This document shows, one piece after another, positions 8,406 to 17,132 of a stretch of DNA of 64,000 nt. This stretch comes from Citrobacter enshiensis (lineage in GTDB: Bacteria > Pseudomonadota > Gammaproteobacteria > Enterobacterales > Enterobacteriaceae): positions 2,356,001 to 2,420,000 of the forward strand of contig NZ_CP119862.1 in NCBI RefSeq assembly GCF_029338175.1. Direction: 5' to 3'. The notes beneath the pieces are model-generated. The model was given only the letters and a program-made list of their open reading frames with translations. It ran no database searches and was not told where the DNA came from. Numbering within the stretch: the stretch's first letter is position 1; the number at the start of each line of letters is the position of its first letter. The position numbers were made by a program, and so were the translations under genes.

Positions 8406-8716
8406 TATTTCATGTCCATTAATATCAGTGCTTTCTCCAGCACTTTATCACCCTTGAGCATCCCGTAATCCATCATGTCAATTACAGCGATTTTTTTACC
8501 TGCAGACTCTGCAATAGGCTGTAGTTTTTTTAATTCATGTTTCACCTGCGGACCCAGAAGGAAAAGGTCAGCATTTTGTATATTGTCATTAAATTCAATA
8601 ACTGAAATTGCTTTGATTGCTATATCCAGTCCTGCATTTTTTACTTCCTTTTCCATTTTCTGAACCAGCAAACTGGTAGACATACCTGATGCACAACATA
8701 AAATAATGTTTTTCAT
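8405..8716 (-). CDS. PTS lactose/cellobiose-class EIIB component
   Basis: 103-residue EIIB of the cellobiose/chitobiose type. The N-terminal phosphocysteine loop C-C-A-S-G-M-S-T-S-L-L is present, Cys8 being the likely phosphorylated residue. It phosphorylates the sugar taken up by the EIIC encoded at 9627-10943. The ribosome site is weak (AGAG), and a 173-base gap with a hairpin separates it from the upstream regulator gene, so its expression may be set separately from the first half of the operon. Confidence 0.93.
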   Translation of the reverse strand: MKNIILCCASGMSTSLLVQKMEKEVKNAGLDIAIKAISVIEFNDNIQNADLFLLGPQVKHELKKLQPIAESAGKKIAVIDMMDYGMLKGDKVLEKALILMDMK

Positions 8717-8889
8717 ATATACGCTCTGTATAAATTGTAGGTTGAAATACTGAAAAATGAGATAGGCATTAGTATGCCAGATCTATTTAAGTATTTTGAT
8801 GTTGCCGAAAAAGCGTGTTATTAAATCCCTCCTTAAAAGTTAATAGTGGTTCTGAGCATTCAATGAACCACTATAGAGCGGTTCGCCAT
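8717..8889 (-). other. Intra-operon gap with hairpin between gntR-type gene and EIIB gene
   Basis: A 10-bp perfect hairpin (8843-8852 with 8865-8874, 12-base loop) lies just after the regulator stop codon in transcript direction. It is followed by a short T-run and then a strong but orphan Shine-Dalgarno-like AAGGAGGG with no usable start codon nearby. It could attenuate or stabilise mRNA to make EIIB/EIIA levels differ from those of EIIC. No promoter is evident. Confidence 0.5.
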
Positions 8890-9603
8890 TCAGTTATTCA
8901 CAATAATGACGCCACCATGGTCATGGCGATAATGACAATGCGCATACTCCAGTGGCGTGCCATCCTCCAGATAAATAACCTGCTCAACTTCCAGGATCGG
9001 ATCATCTGACATACATTCCAGATGTTCCTGGTCTAATTCATTAGGTTTTATCGCACGAACCACACGGTAAGAACCCATAATTTTTAACCCGAGCGTTTCC
9101 TGTACATACTGAAAGACAGAGTTCTCCAGGTGACTTCGGTTCAGGCCATGAACCAGACTGGCTGGCATCACGGTAGCATCAAGAGAAACGGGTTCTCCGT
9201 TCAGTAACCGCAGGCGGATGAAGTCATACACTGGCGCGTCAGCATCTATCAATAATGACGATTGTTCTTTTTCAGTGGGGAAACGTATTTCAAAATGGAT
9301 CACCCGGCTGGACACTTTTCCCAGATGCCCCCATGACTGGGTTGCCCCCAGATAGTCGCTGCCAAGTAGATTCCCCTGTGTCAGTTGCAGGAAATTCTTG
9401 CGTACAAACGTTCCCTGTCTCTGTCGGGTATAAATCAGCCCCTCGATAATCAACTGGCGCATCGCTTTTTGAATCGTCATGCGGCTGGTCTGAAACTCAT
9501 CCGCCAGCGCAAACTGATCGGGTAATGGTTCGGTAGTCGAATACTGCTGATTGATGATGCGTTTTTTAATTTCCCGCGCAATTGCCATATATTTCGACGT
9601 CAT
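8890..9603 (-). CDS. GntR-family (HutC/UTRA-type) transcriptional regulator of the PTS operon
   Basis: 237 residues. An N-terminal winged-helix GntR domain (about residues 5-70) includes F-Q-T-S-R-M-T-I-Q-K-A-M as the recognition helix region. It is followed by a UTRA effector domain (about 90-230) of the kind that binds sugar phosphates. It lies inside the PTS operon, 24 bases after the EIIC stop, so it probably autoregulates the operon. The three TGATAACTCAT copies upstream of the glucosidase gene are its likely operators. The inducer is likely the phosphorylated beta-glucoside; this is inference. Confidence 0.92.
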   Translation of the reverse strand: MTSKYMAIAREIKKRIINQQYSTTEPLPDQFALADEFQTSRMTIQKAMRQLIIEGLIYTRQRQGTFVRKNFLQLTQGNLLGSDYLGATQSWGHLGKVSSRVIHFEIRFPTEKEQSSLLIDADAPVYDFIRLRLLNGEPVSLDATVMPASLVHGLNRSHLENSVFQYVQETLGLKIMGSYRVVRAIKPNELDQEHLECMSDDPILEVEQVIYLEDGTPLEYAHCHYRHDHGGVIIVNN

Positions 9604-9626
9604 TACCCTTTCCTTAATGTTGTCTG

Positions 9627-10943
9627 TTATCTCATTGTTTTTAAAGCCACTCTCTCAGCAATTTTGAGAAAAGGCAGGTAGAAGAATACACCAAAAGCAA
9701 TGATTATCAACTGAACCACTACCGCACGCCAGTCCCCAGCTGTCGCCAGCCAGGCGCTCAGAAGCGGTGGCGTTGTCCATGGGATCATGACCACACAACG
9801 TGACATCAGACCCAGCGTCGTACAAATCCATGCAAAGAAGATACCCATGGCGGGCAGCAATACGAAGGGGATCATCATCGGCAAGTTGAACACAATCGGC
9901 AAACCAAAAATCACTGGCTCGTTGATATTAAACACCCCAGGTGTCAAAGCGAGACGGGCAACCTGTTTTGATGACTGTTGGCGGGCAAAAAGAAATATCG
10001 CAATCAACAGTGAAATTGTAGAACCGGAACCCCCAATCATACCAAACGTTGTGACAAAAGCGGTGGTGATAATATGTGGGATAACCTGACCATTAGCATA
10101 TGCAATCATATTTTCAGTGGCATTGATGATCAGGAAAGGTTCGAGGGCAACTTTATTGACCACGTCCTGATGAATACCAAAGGTAAATAGTAAATTGCCG
10201 AGGCTATAGATAAACAACGTCCCCGGCAGGCTAGTATTAACTAACCGCAATGGTTGCTGGATAAGCGTCGTAATTAAATGGAGCAAATCAGTCTGCAACA
10301 GATTATTCAGCAGCGCCGCAAAAACAGCAAACAATGACAGAGTGAGAACGGTTGGGATCAATACTGAAAATGATTTGCTGACTGCCGGTGGAACGTTTTC
10401 CCCGAGGTTGATTTCCAGGCGTTTAATCTGCGACACGCGAATGAATATTTCAGTAGATAACAGACCAATGATAATCCCACCGAAAATACCCGTCACACCT
10501 GTATTAGCGAATGTCAGCACCTGCGTAAGACTCACTGCGGTTTTTCCACCGACGGGTACTAATTCTACCTGCATCGGCATGGTGATGATAAAACTGCATA
10601 AAGCAATCACTACCGCTGAGATTGGGTTACTGAAGTCTCTATTACGAGCCAGCGACCAGGCTATCATTGGGGCAATCAGCAGAGCAGCAATATTCAGTGT
10701 GCCATTGACAATAATTTCGCCCCAAACCTTAAAACGTATCAGGGTATCCCCATCAAATATCCAGGGGAATATGACGTTATTCACCAGTACCGCCAGACCC
10801 GCCAGAATAAAGATAGGCATAATAGAGGCAAATGCATCTCTCAGTGAACACAGATGGATTTGATTGGCGATACGTGCTGAAAATTCAACAACGCGATCGG
10901 AAAAAGACTGCATATCAGGTGTGGCTTGTTCAGAATTAGACAT
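9627..10943 (-). CDS. PTS lactose/cellobiose-class EIIC permease
   Basis: 438-residue polytopic membrane permease of the CelB/ChbC family, with around ten hydrophobic segments and the family's N-terminal L-R-D-A-F region followed by P-I-F-I-L-A-G. It imports a beta-linked disaccharide and works with the separate EIIB and EIIA proteins. ATG 10943 is preferred because ACGAGG sits 8 bases upstream; an in-frame GTG seven codons earlier is possible. It follows the GH1 gene by about 40 bases. Confidence 0.93.
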   Translation of the reverse strand: MSNSEQATPDMQSFSDRVVEFSARIANQIHLCSLRDAFASIMPIFILAGLAVLVNNVIFPWIFDGDTLIRFKVWGEIIVNGTLNIAALLIAPMIAWSLARNRDFSNPISAVVIALCSFIITMPMQVELVPVGGKTAVSLTQVLTFANTGVTGIFGGIIIGLLSTEIFIRVSQIKRLEINLGENVPPAVSKSFSVLIPTVLTLSLFAVFAALLNNLLQTDLLHLITTLIQQPLRLVNTSLPGTLFIYSLGNLLFTFGIHQDVVNKVALEPFLIINATENMIAYANGQVIPHIITTAFVTTFGMIGGSGSTISLLIAIFLFARQQSSKQVARLALTPGVFNINEPVIFGLPIVFNLPMMIPFVLLPAMGIFFAWICTTLGLMSRCVVMIPWTTPPLLSAWLATAGDWRAVVVQLIIIAFGVFFYLPFLKIAERVALKTMR

Positions 10944-10985
10944 TTGCAGACCTCGTATTTTCACTCACTTGTTATAAGTAGCGAA

Positions 10986-12365
10986 TCACATCTCTTCGCC
11001 GTTACTGTGGATCACTCTTTTTAACCATGCATAGCTCTTTTTAGGAACGCGTCTGAGATCTTTCAGGTCGTGGTTATCACGGTTGACATAAACCACACCA
11101 TAACGCTTACGCATGTCGCCCTGCGAACTTGGAATATCAATAAGACCCCAACCTAAATAACCGATCACCTGAGCACCATCTTCAAAAATTGCGTCCTTCA
11201 TGGCATTGATATGATCGCGGTGGTAGGCAATACGATAATCATCTTCGACAGGTGTCTCACCATCCCAGGATTCGATAACGCCAATCCCATTTTCGATGGG
11301 GAACACCGGCAAACGCCAGTCGTTATAATAACGGGTGATAATAGTACGAAAACCCAGAGGATCAATCTGCCAGTCCCACTCGGTCGCCTGCAGATATGGG
11401 TTGCGCTTTTCACCGTACAACTGGTAGTGATTTACGGCAGTACCCGGTGGGATAGCGTCGCTGTCGAGGGTTTTACTGGCATAATAACTGAAGGCAAGAA
11501 AGTCATTTTTGGTCTGCGCGAGTACCGCCAGGTCTTCATCCAGGTAAATGTCGCGGAGGCCTTCGCGTTCAATCAACGCCAGGACTTCCGGACTGTAGCC
11601 TTCCCCGGCAAACACGCGTAACAAATTCTGGTTAAAGAACTCGTCCACCTGCTGAGCGCAAAAAATGTCGCGGGGCTTACAGGTTGCCGGATAGACCAGT
11701 TCATGCGCCAGCATCCCACCCATCAGTTTCCCTGGCTTTTCCTGGTGCAAATAATTGGTCAGATGCGCATGGGCCATCATGACATGATGCTGAATAGCGT
11801 ACAGATCATGGAGGGTTTGCTCACCATGCAGGTGACCGGCTCGGCGAAAAGCGCCGTGATCGGGCATGTGATACAGATTTTGTTCGTTAAAGGTCAGCCA
11901 CCATTTCACTTTATCTCCGTAGCAGTCGATCATTTTTTTACCGTAGCGAATGAAGGCTTCCATCACCCGGCGGGAAGTCAAACCGTTGTACTTCTCAGCC
12001 AGTTCCAGAGGCATATCAAAGTGATACAGGCAGATCATCGGTTCAATACCGCGAGCAAGCAGTGCGTCAATAAAACGATGGTAAAACGCGATCCCTTCCT
12101 CGTTGAACTCGCCATCGCCGGCAGGGCATACACGGCTCCAGGAGATCTGAAAACGATAGCAGTTCATCCCGAGGTCTTTCATCAGATCAAAATCTTCTTC
12201 ATAACGATGATATGAATCGGTCGCGACTTTCCAGTCGGAAGCAAATTCAGCCGGTTCCCGGATATCGTACACCGACATCCCTTTACCTCCTTCATTCCAT
12301 GCACCTTCAGTCTGCATGCTGGAAACCGAGTTTCCCCATAAAAATCCTGCTGGTAATGATTTCAT
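10986..12365 (-). CDS. GH1 family 6-phospho-beta-glucosidase
   Basis: 459-residue glycoside hydrolase family 1 enzyme. The acid/base motif L-T-F-N-E-Q-N (about residue 175) and the nucleophile motif P-I-E-N-G-I-G (about residue 360) are both present; the usual Thr before the nucleophile's ENG is Ile. Next to a lactose/cellobiose-class PTS it should hydrolyse the imported 6-phospho-beta-glucoside to glucose-6-phosphate and glucose or an aglycone. It is the first gene of the operon, directly downstream of the operator repeats. The exact sugar (cellobiose, aryl-glucoside, gentiobiose) cannot be told from sequence. Confidence 0.93.
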   Translation of the reverse strand: MKSLPAGFLWGNSVSSMQTEGAWNEGGKGMSVYDIREPAEFASDWKVATDSYHRYEEDFDLMKDLGMNCYRFQISWSRVCPAGDGEFNEEGIAFYHRFIDALLARGIEPMICLYHFDMPLELAEKYNGLTSRRVMEAFIRYGKKMIDCYGDKVKWWLTFNEQNLYHMPDHGAFRRAGHLHGEQTLHDLYAIQHHVMMAHAHLTNYLHQEKPGKLMGGMLAHELVYPATCKPRDIFCAQQVDEFFNQNLLRVFAGEGYSPEVLALIEREGLRDIYLDEDLAVLAQTKNDFLAFSYYASKTLDSDAIPPGTAVNHYQLYGEKRNPYLQATEWDWQIDPLGFRTIITRYYNDWRLPVFPIENGIGVIESWDGETPVEDDYRIAYHRDHINAMKDAIFEDGAQVIGYLGWGLIDIPSSQGDMRKRYGVVYVNRDNHDLKDLRRVPKKSYAWLKRVIHSNGEEM

Positions 12366-12380
12366 TGTGTCACCCCTTTA

Positions 12381-12433
12381 TGATAACTCATTAAGTAGTT
12401 ATGAGTTATCATAGGCAGTTAATGATAACTCAT
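12381..12433. promoter_or_regulatory. Three operator-like copies of TGATAACTCAT upstream of the PTS operon
   Basis: TGATAACTCAT occurs at 12381-12391 and 12423-12433, and its reverse complement at 12401-12411. Centres are 20 and 22 bp apart, about two helical turns each, so a protein would bind on one DNA face. Each copy has ATGA/TCAT-like ends. The position just upstream of the first gene's start (12365) makes it the likely operator of the operon's GntR-type regulator. The binding protein is inferred. Confidence 0.75.
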
Positions 12434-12768
12434 GCCAGAAAATTGAACAAAATTTGTGATCCTGGTTACAACTGGGATTTGGGGAGAGGATCGGTTAGCT
12501 GTGGCAACATCCAACAAATCCAGAGCATGCAGGGATCCGATCATGCTCTGGACAGACGCGAAAGGGGACATTATCTGTAGGTACAGTGCTGGTGTTAATG
12601 AAAGTAAAAAGCGCAGGGAACCAGGTGCCTGGGGTCCTGACGGATTTTCGTTTTGGGCAAATCTCGACCTTACGACGGGGGACTGAACTATTGGCTGTTT
12701 TGATCAGCAACGTTCAGTCAGTGGGGAAAATTCAACCGGGTTCTGACTCTGAGAAACAGTGAGCAAAG
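12434..12768. other. Intergenic region without convincing gene; one perfect hairpin
   Basis: No gene is supported here. A 76-codon open frame (12456-12686) has no ribosome site and no recognisable motif. A 10-bp perfect inverted repeat, CCAGAGCATG at 12520-12529 with its complement at 12542-12551, has a 12-base spacer and no T-run. The sequence looks like a decayed or foreign remnant beside the inserted PTS operon. Confidence 0.5.
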
Positions 12769-12795
12769 CCGGGCGGCCCGCAACAGGCTGCCCGG
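12769..12795 (-). terminator. Terminator-like hairpin after paaZ
   Basis: Arms 12769-12778 and 12786-12795 form a 10-bp GC-rich stem with one G-T pair. In the paaZ direction the stem is followed by a short TTTG tract. It lies 10 bases past the paaZ stop. Confidence 0.6.
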
Positions 12796-12805
12796 TTAAC
12801 GATGA

Positions 12806-14851
12806 TCAGGATGCGAAATCCCCGTGCTGACGCGCAACCAGCGTCAGAATGGAGTAGAGCGCGACCGGTGTCTGGTGCTGGTTAAAGACTTCGACCGCCC
12901 ATTCGACGACGCCTGTCGGTTTCTCTTCCGCTGAACGCTGTTTTTTCAAGGTCTTGCGTTTGCAGGTCAGACGAACCTGAATCGTATCGCCAGGTTTCAC
13001 CGGTTCGATAAAGCGCAGGTTCTCCAGCCCGTAATTGGCGATGACCGGCCCGACCCCAGCATCGACAAACAGCCCTGCTGCGGCAGAAAGCACAAAGTAA
13101 CCGTGCACGACGCGCTCGCCAAAAATGGATTCCGCCGCGCCGATTTTGTCCATGTGCGCATAGAAGTGATCGCCACTCAGACAGGCAAAATTAACGATGT
13201 CCGCTTCGGTCATGGTGCGACGCGGCGTCAGCAAACTGTCGCCGGCCTGCAACTCTTCGAAGTATTTGCGGAAGGGGTGGATCCGGTCTTCAAGAACCTG
13301 CGCCCCACGGACCCACTGTTTGCCAATGGCGGCAAGCATGGTTGGGCTGCCCTGAATTGCGGTGCGTTGCAGGTAATGTTTCACTGCGCGCAGACCGCCC
13401 AGCTCTTCACCACCGCCAGCACGTCCTGGACCGCCGTGAACCAGCTGCGGCAGAGGCGAACCGTGACCGGTGGATTCTTTGGCGGATTCTTCATTGAGGA
13501 TCTGAATACGGCCATGGGCGCGGGCGGCCCCGGCAATAAACTGACGCGCCAGCGCAGGATCTGCCGTCACCAGCGTTCCCGCCAGACTGCCGCCGCCTGC
13601 GCGTGCCAGCGCCATCGCGTGGTCGGCGTGTTGATACGGCATCAATGTCGCGACAGGACCGAAGGCTTCTGTGGCATGTACCGCCGGGGTTTCGTCCGGC
13701 TGAGGGCAGAACAGCAGCGTCGGCGGGAAATACGCACCCGGTGCGGTTAAATCCGCCTGGCCGCCAAGACGCACTTCACAGCCTGCCTCGACCAGCAGGT
13801 TCACTTTTTCCTGAACGTCGGCACGCTGTTCGGCGTTGACCAGCGCCCCCATTTTGACGCCTTCCTGAGCCGGATCGCCAACCACCACTTTCCCGAGACG
13901 AGCGATTAACGCATCGCTGACCGCGTCAACCTGGGCATTGGGCACGATGATACGGCGAATGGCCGTACATTTTTGTCCGGCTTTGGCGGTCATTTCACGC
14001 ACCACTTCACGGATAAACAGCGCAAATTCCGGGCTTTCCGGCGTCACGTCTTCACCGAGGACGCAGCAGTTCAGCGAGTCGGCTTCCATCGTGAAGGGGA
14101 TCGAGTTTGCCACGATGTTCGGGTGAATACGCAACGACTGACCGGTTGAGGCTGAACCGGTGAATGTAACCACATCCTGGCTATCGAGCTGGTCTAGCAG
14201 ATCGCCTGCGCCGCCGCAGATCAGGCTGAGGGCGCCGTCGGGAACCAGACCGCTGTCAACAATCGATTTCACCATCGCCTGTGTCACCTGGGCGGTGGCG
14301 GTCGCCGGTTTAACGATTGCTGGCATCCCGGCAAGCCAGGTAGGCGCCAGTTTTTCGAGCATGCCCCAGCACGGGAAGTTAAAGGCGTTAATGTGGACTG
14401 CCACGCCTGATTTTGACGTCATCACATGACGCGCGGCGAAACCGCCTTCTTTGGAAAGGGGGATCAGTTCATCTTCTGGCCAGAGGGTATCGTCCGGAAG
14501 TTCACGGCTGCCCATGCTGGCATAAGCAAACAGCGTACCAATACCCCCTTCAATATCGACCCAACTGTCTGCCCGGGTGGCGCCGGTTTGCGCGGAGAGC
14601 GCATAGAAGGTCTCTTTTTCGCCGAGCAAATGTTTGGCAACGGCTTTCAACAGGGCGGCACGTTCAATAAAGGTCATGGCCTGAAGCGCATTTCCCCCTT
14701 TATCAATGGCATACCGGCGAGCTGCCGCCATATCGAGGCCCTCGCTGGTGACTTCCCATAAGGCTTCGCCATGGATGGCGTGATGAATCGTACGGGCGCG
14801 GCCCCGGCCAGATTGCCAGGTACCGGACAAGAAGCTGGCTAGTTGCTGCAT
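12806..14851 (-). CDS. paaZ: Bifunctional oxepin-CoA hydrolase / 3-oxo-5,6-dehydrosuberyl-CoA semialdehyde dehydrogenase PaaZ
   Basis: 681 residues, the full length of the E. coli enzyme. The N-terminal aldehyde dehydrogenase domain (about 1-515) has the catalytic Cys in A-G-Q-K-C-T-A and the T-G-S-A-S-T-G nucleotide-binding loop. The C-terminal MaoC-like hydratase domain (about 535-675) has [10 protein letters not shown] and V-V-H-G-Y-F. It opens the oxepin-CoA ring made by PaaABCE/PaaG and oxidises the resulting aldehyde. It is transcribed divergently from paaA across a shared regulatory region. Confidence 0.97.
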   Translation of the reverse strand: MQQLASFLSGTWQSGRGRARTIHHAIHGEALWEVTSEGLDMAAARRYAIDKGGNALQAMTFIERAALLKAVAKHLLGEKETFYALSAQTGATRADSWVDIEGGIGTLFAYASMGSRELPDDTLWPEDELIPLSKEGGFAARHVMTSKSGVAVHINAFNFPCWGMLEKLAPTWLAGMPAIVKPATATAQVTQAMVKSIVDSGLVPDGALSLICGGAGDLLDQLDSQDVVTFTGSASTGQSLRIHPNIVANSIPFTMEADSLNCCVLGEDVTPESPEFALFIREVVREMTAKAGQKCTAIRRIIVPNAQVDAVSDALIARLGKVVVGDPAQEGVKMGALVNAEQRADVQEKVNLLVEAGCEVRLGGQADLTAPGAYFPPTLLFCPQPDETPAVHATEAFGPVATLMPYQHADHAMALARAGGGSLAGTLVTADPALARQFIAGAARAHGRIQILNEESAKESTGHGSPLPQLVHGGPGRAGGGEELGGLRAVKHYLQRTAIQGSPTMLAAIGKQWVRGAQVLEDRIHPFRKYFEELQAGDSLLTPRRTMTEADIVNFACLSGDHFYAHMDKIGAAESIFGERVVHGYFVLSAAAGLFVDAGVGPVIANYGLENLRFIEPVKPGDTIQVRLTCKRKTLKKQRSAEEKPTGVVEWAVEVFNQHQTPVALYSILTLVARQHGDFAS

Positions 14852-14899
14852 CTCTTCTCTCCAAATGTTACGTGATCTCGCTGTGAATAGTTGAATTAT

Positions 14900-14905
14900 G
14901 AATCA
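14900..14905. promoter_or_regulatory. Possible PaaX half-site on the paaZ side
   Basis: A GAATCA half-site lies about 50 bp upstream of the paaZ start. A partner TGATCT at 14873-14878 is 21 bp away rather than the 27 bp seen on the paaA side, so a full operator here is uncertain. Confidence 0.25.
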
Positions 14906-15007
14906 TAAAAATCAAGCCTTGTTTTAATATTTTATTAACAATGTGATCGCGGAGCATTATGCAGAAACCTTTATAAGGCTGAATATAAAGGGAATTGATA
15001 AATCACC

Positions 15008-15023
15008 TGCGAATCACGTCACA
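15008..15023. promoter_or_regulatory. Putative CRP site in the paaZ-paaA divergent region
   Basis: TGCGA-N6-TCACA matches the CRP consensus TGTGA-N6-TCACA with one change. It lies about 128 bp upstream of the paaA start. The paa promoters of E. coli are CRP-activated, which supports the call. The spacing to the transcript start is unknown. Confidence 0.6.
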
Positions 15024-15083
15024 AATTACACAAACAAATCTTGGGGTTTTAGTTAACTATTGTGTAACGTTTGTAAAACAACG

Positions 15084-15122
15084 TGATTCGTTTTTTGTTT
15101 TAAATCACGAAAACTGGAATCG
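15084..15122. promoter_or_regulatory. PaaX operator upstream of paaA
   Basis: TGATTC (15084-15089), a 27-bp spacer, then GAATCG (15117-15122). This matches the PaaX target I recall from E. coli, TGATTC-N27-GAATCA, in all but the last base. It lies 14-52 bp upstream of the paaA start codon, where the repressor would block the promoter until phenylacetyl-CoA releases it. Confidence 0.75.
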
Positions 15123-15135
15123 TAAAGGTGATGAC

Positions 15136-16065
15136 GTGACCGAAGAACAACGCTTTGAGCAACGCATAGCGCAGGAGACGGCAATCGAGCCCCAGGATTG
15201 GATGCCCGAGGCCTATCGTAAGACGCTGATCCGCCAGATAGGTCAGCATGCGCATTCCGAAATTGTCGGTATGTTGCCGGAAGGCAACTGGATCACCCGT
15301 GCGCCGACGCTGCGTCGCAAAGCCATTTTACTGGCGAAGGTGCAGGACGAAGCCGGACACGGTCTGTATCTCTATAGCGCGGCGGAAACCCTGGGCTGCG
15401 CCCGGGAAGACATCTATCAGAAGATGCTCGATGGCCGCATGAAATACTCCTCCATCTTTAATTATCCCACCCTGAGCTGGGCGGACATCGGCGTGATCGG
15501 CTGGCTGGTTGACGGTGCCGCGATTGTGAACCAGGTGGCGCTGTGCCGTACCTCCTACGGACCGTACGCCCGGGCGATGGTGAAAATATGTAAAGAGGAA
15601 AGCTTTCACCAGCGTCAGGGATTCGAAGCCTGCATGGCCCTGGCACAGGGGAGCGAGGATCAGCGTCAGATGCTCCAGGACGCCATTAACCGTTTCTGGT
15701 GGCCGGCGTTGATGATGTTTGGACCGAACGACGATAACTCGCCGAACAGCGCCCAAAGCCTGGCGTGGAAGATCAAACGTTTTGGTAACGACGAACTGCG
15801 TCAGCGTTTTGTCGACAACACCGTCCCGCAGGTTGAAATGCTGGGCATGACTGTACCGGATGCGGATCTGCGCTTTGACGCTGAAAGCGGTCACTACCGC
15901 TTTGGAGAGATCGACTGGCAGGAGTTCAACGAGGTGATCAACGGCCGCGGCGTCTGCAACCAGGAACGTCTGGATGCCAAACGTAAAGCGTGGGAAGAGG
16001 GGGCGTGGGTGCGCGAAGCCGCACTGGCGCATGCGCAAAAACAACACGCCTGCAAGGTCGCTTAA
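15136..16065 (+). CDS. paaA: Ring 1,2-phenylacetyl-CoA epoxidase catalytic subunit PaaA
   Basis: 309 residues, equal to E. coli PaaA. It is the di-iron carboxylate subunit of the PaaABCE multicomponent monooxygenase that epoxidises phenylacetyl-CoA. Ferritin-like E/H ligands are visible, for example in D-E-A-G-H-G-L-Y and E-E-S-F-H-Q-R. The start is GTG 15136 behind AAAGGTGA; the frame stays open far upstream through the regulatory region, but homology begins at T-E-E-Q-R. First gene of the paaABCDEFGHIJK operon. Confidence 0.97.
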   Translation: MTEEQRFEQRIAQETAIEPQDWMPEAYRKTLIRQIGQHAHSEIVGMLPEGNWITRAPTLRRKAILLAKVQDEAGHGLYLYSAAETLGCAREDIYQKMLDGRMKYSSIFNYPTLSWADIGVIGWLVDGAAIVNQVALCRTSYGPYARAMVKICKEESFHQRQGFEACMALAQGSEDQRQMLQDAINRFWWPALMMFGPNDDNSPNSAQSLAWKIKRFGNDELRQRFVDNTVPQVEMLGMTVPDADLRFDAESGHYRFGEIDWQEFNEVINGRGVCNQERLDAKRKAWEEGAWVREAALAHAQKQHACKVA

Positions 16066-16076
16066 GGGGAAACACA

Positions 16077-16364
16077 ATGAGCAAAGTTTACTGGCCGTTA
16101 TATGAAGTTTTTGTTCGCGGTAAGCAGGGATTATCGCACCGCCACGTGGGCAGCCTGCACGCAGCCGACGATCGGATGGCGCTGGAGAATGCGCGTGACG
16201 CCTACACCCGCCGCAGCGAAGGGTGTTCGATTTGGGTAGTGAAGGCGAGCGAAATCGTCGCCTCCCAGCCGGAAGAGCGCGGTGAGTTTTTCGACCCGTC
16301 GGAGAGCAAGGTGTATCGCCATCCGACGTTTTACACCATCCCCGATGGCATTGAGCACATGTGA
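16077..16364 (+). CDS. paaB: Phenylacetyl-CoA epoxidase small subunit PaaB
   Basis: 95 residues, same length as E. coli PaaB, a small structural subunit of the phenylacetyl-CoA epoxidase that may bridge PaaAC with the reductase. ATG 16077 follows AAGGGGA and lies 11 bases after the paaA stop. Confidence 0.96.
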   Translation: MSKVYWPLYEVFVRGKQGLSHRHVGSLHAADDRMALENARDAYTRRSEGCSIWVVKASEIVASQPEERGEFFDPSESKVYRHPTFYTIPDGIEHM

Positions 16365-16372
16365 GGCAGGGA

Positions 16373-17119
16373 ATGAAAACGTTAACCGCTTATACCCTGC
16401 GTCTGGGTGACAACTGCCTGATTCTGTCACAGCGCCTAGGCGCGTGGTGTGGACATGCGCCGGAGCTGGAGATCGACCTCGCGCTTGCCAACATTGGCCT
16501 TGATCTGCTCGGTCAGGCGCGCAATTTCTTAAGTTATGCCGCCGAACTGGAAGGCACCGGCGACGAAGACTCGCTGGCGTTTGGCCGCGATGAGCGCCAG
16601 TTCCGCAACCTACTGCTGGTCGAACAGCCAAACGGCAACTTTGCCGACACCCTCGTGCGCCAGTATTTCATTGATGCCTGGCACGTGGCGCTGTTTACCC
16701 GTCTCACGCTGAGTCGCGATCAGCAGCTTGCCGCCATCGCCGCTAAAGCCATTAAAGAAGCGCGTTATCACCTGCGTTTCAGCCGCGGCTGGCTGGAGCG
16801 TCTGGGCAACGGTACCGACGTGTCGGCGCAAAAAATGCAGCAGGCGGTCAACAATCTCTGGCGCTTTACCGCCGAATTATTCGATGCCGATGAGATTGAT
16901 ATCGCCCTGAGCGACGCCGGTATTGCCGTTCATCCCGCGCAGTTACGTGCGCAGTGGGAAGCGGAAGTGTTCGCCGGATTGCGTGAAGCCACGCTCACGA
17001 CGCCGCAAGAAGCGGCGTACCGCACAGGCGGTAAAAAAGGGCTGCACACCGAACATCTGGGACCGATGCTGGCGGAAATGCAGTACCTCCAGCGCGCTTA
17101 TCCTGGTCAGCAGTGGTAA
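16373..17119 (+). CDS. paaC: Phenylacetyl-CoA epoxidase structural subunit PaaC
   Basis: 248 residues, as in E. coli. It is a ferritin-fold partner of PaaA that forms the stable PaaAC subcomplex and lacks catalytic di-iron function. The start at ATG 16373 follows GCAGGGA; an in-frame ATG four codons earlier overlaps the paaB stop and is less likely. Confidence 0.96.
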   Translation: MKTLTAYTLRLGDNCLILSQRLGAWCGHAPELEIDLALANIGLDLLGQARNFLSYAAELEGTGDEDSLAFGRDERQFRNLLLVEQPNGNFADTLVRQYFIDAWHVALFTRLTLSRDQQLAAIAAKAIKEARYHLRFSRGWLERLGNGTDVSAQKMQQAVNNLWRFTAELFDADEIDIALSDAGIAVHPAQLRAQWEAEVFAGLREATLTTPQEAAYRTGGKKGLHTEHLGPMLAEMQYLQRAYPGQQW

Positions 17120-17132
17120 CGGAGGAGTCGTC

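Noticed and set aside
12456-12686. 76-codon open frame in the PTS-paaZ spacer
   Set aside because: No ribosome site, no recognisable motif, odd composition; treated as noncoding.
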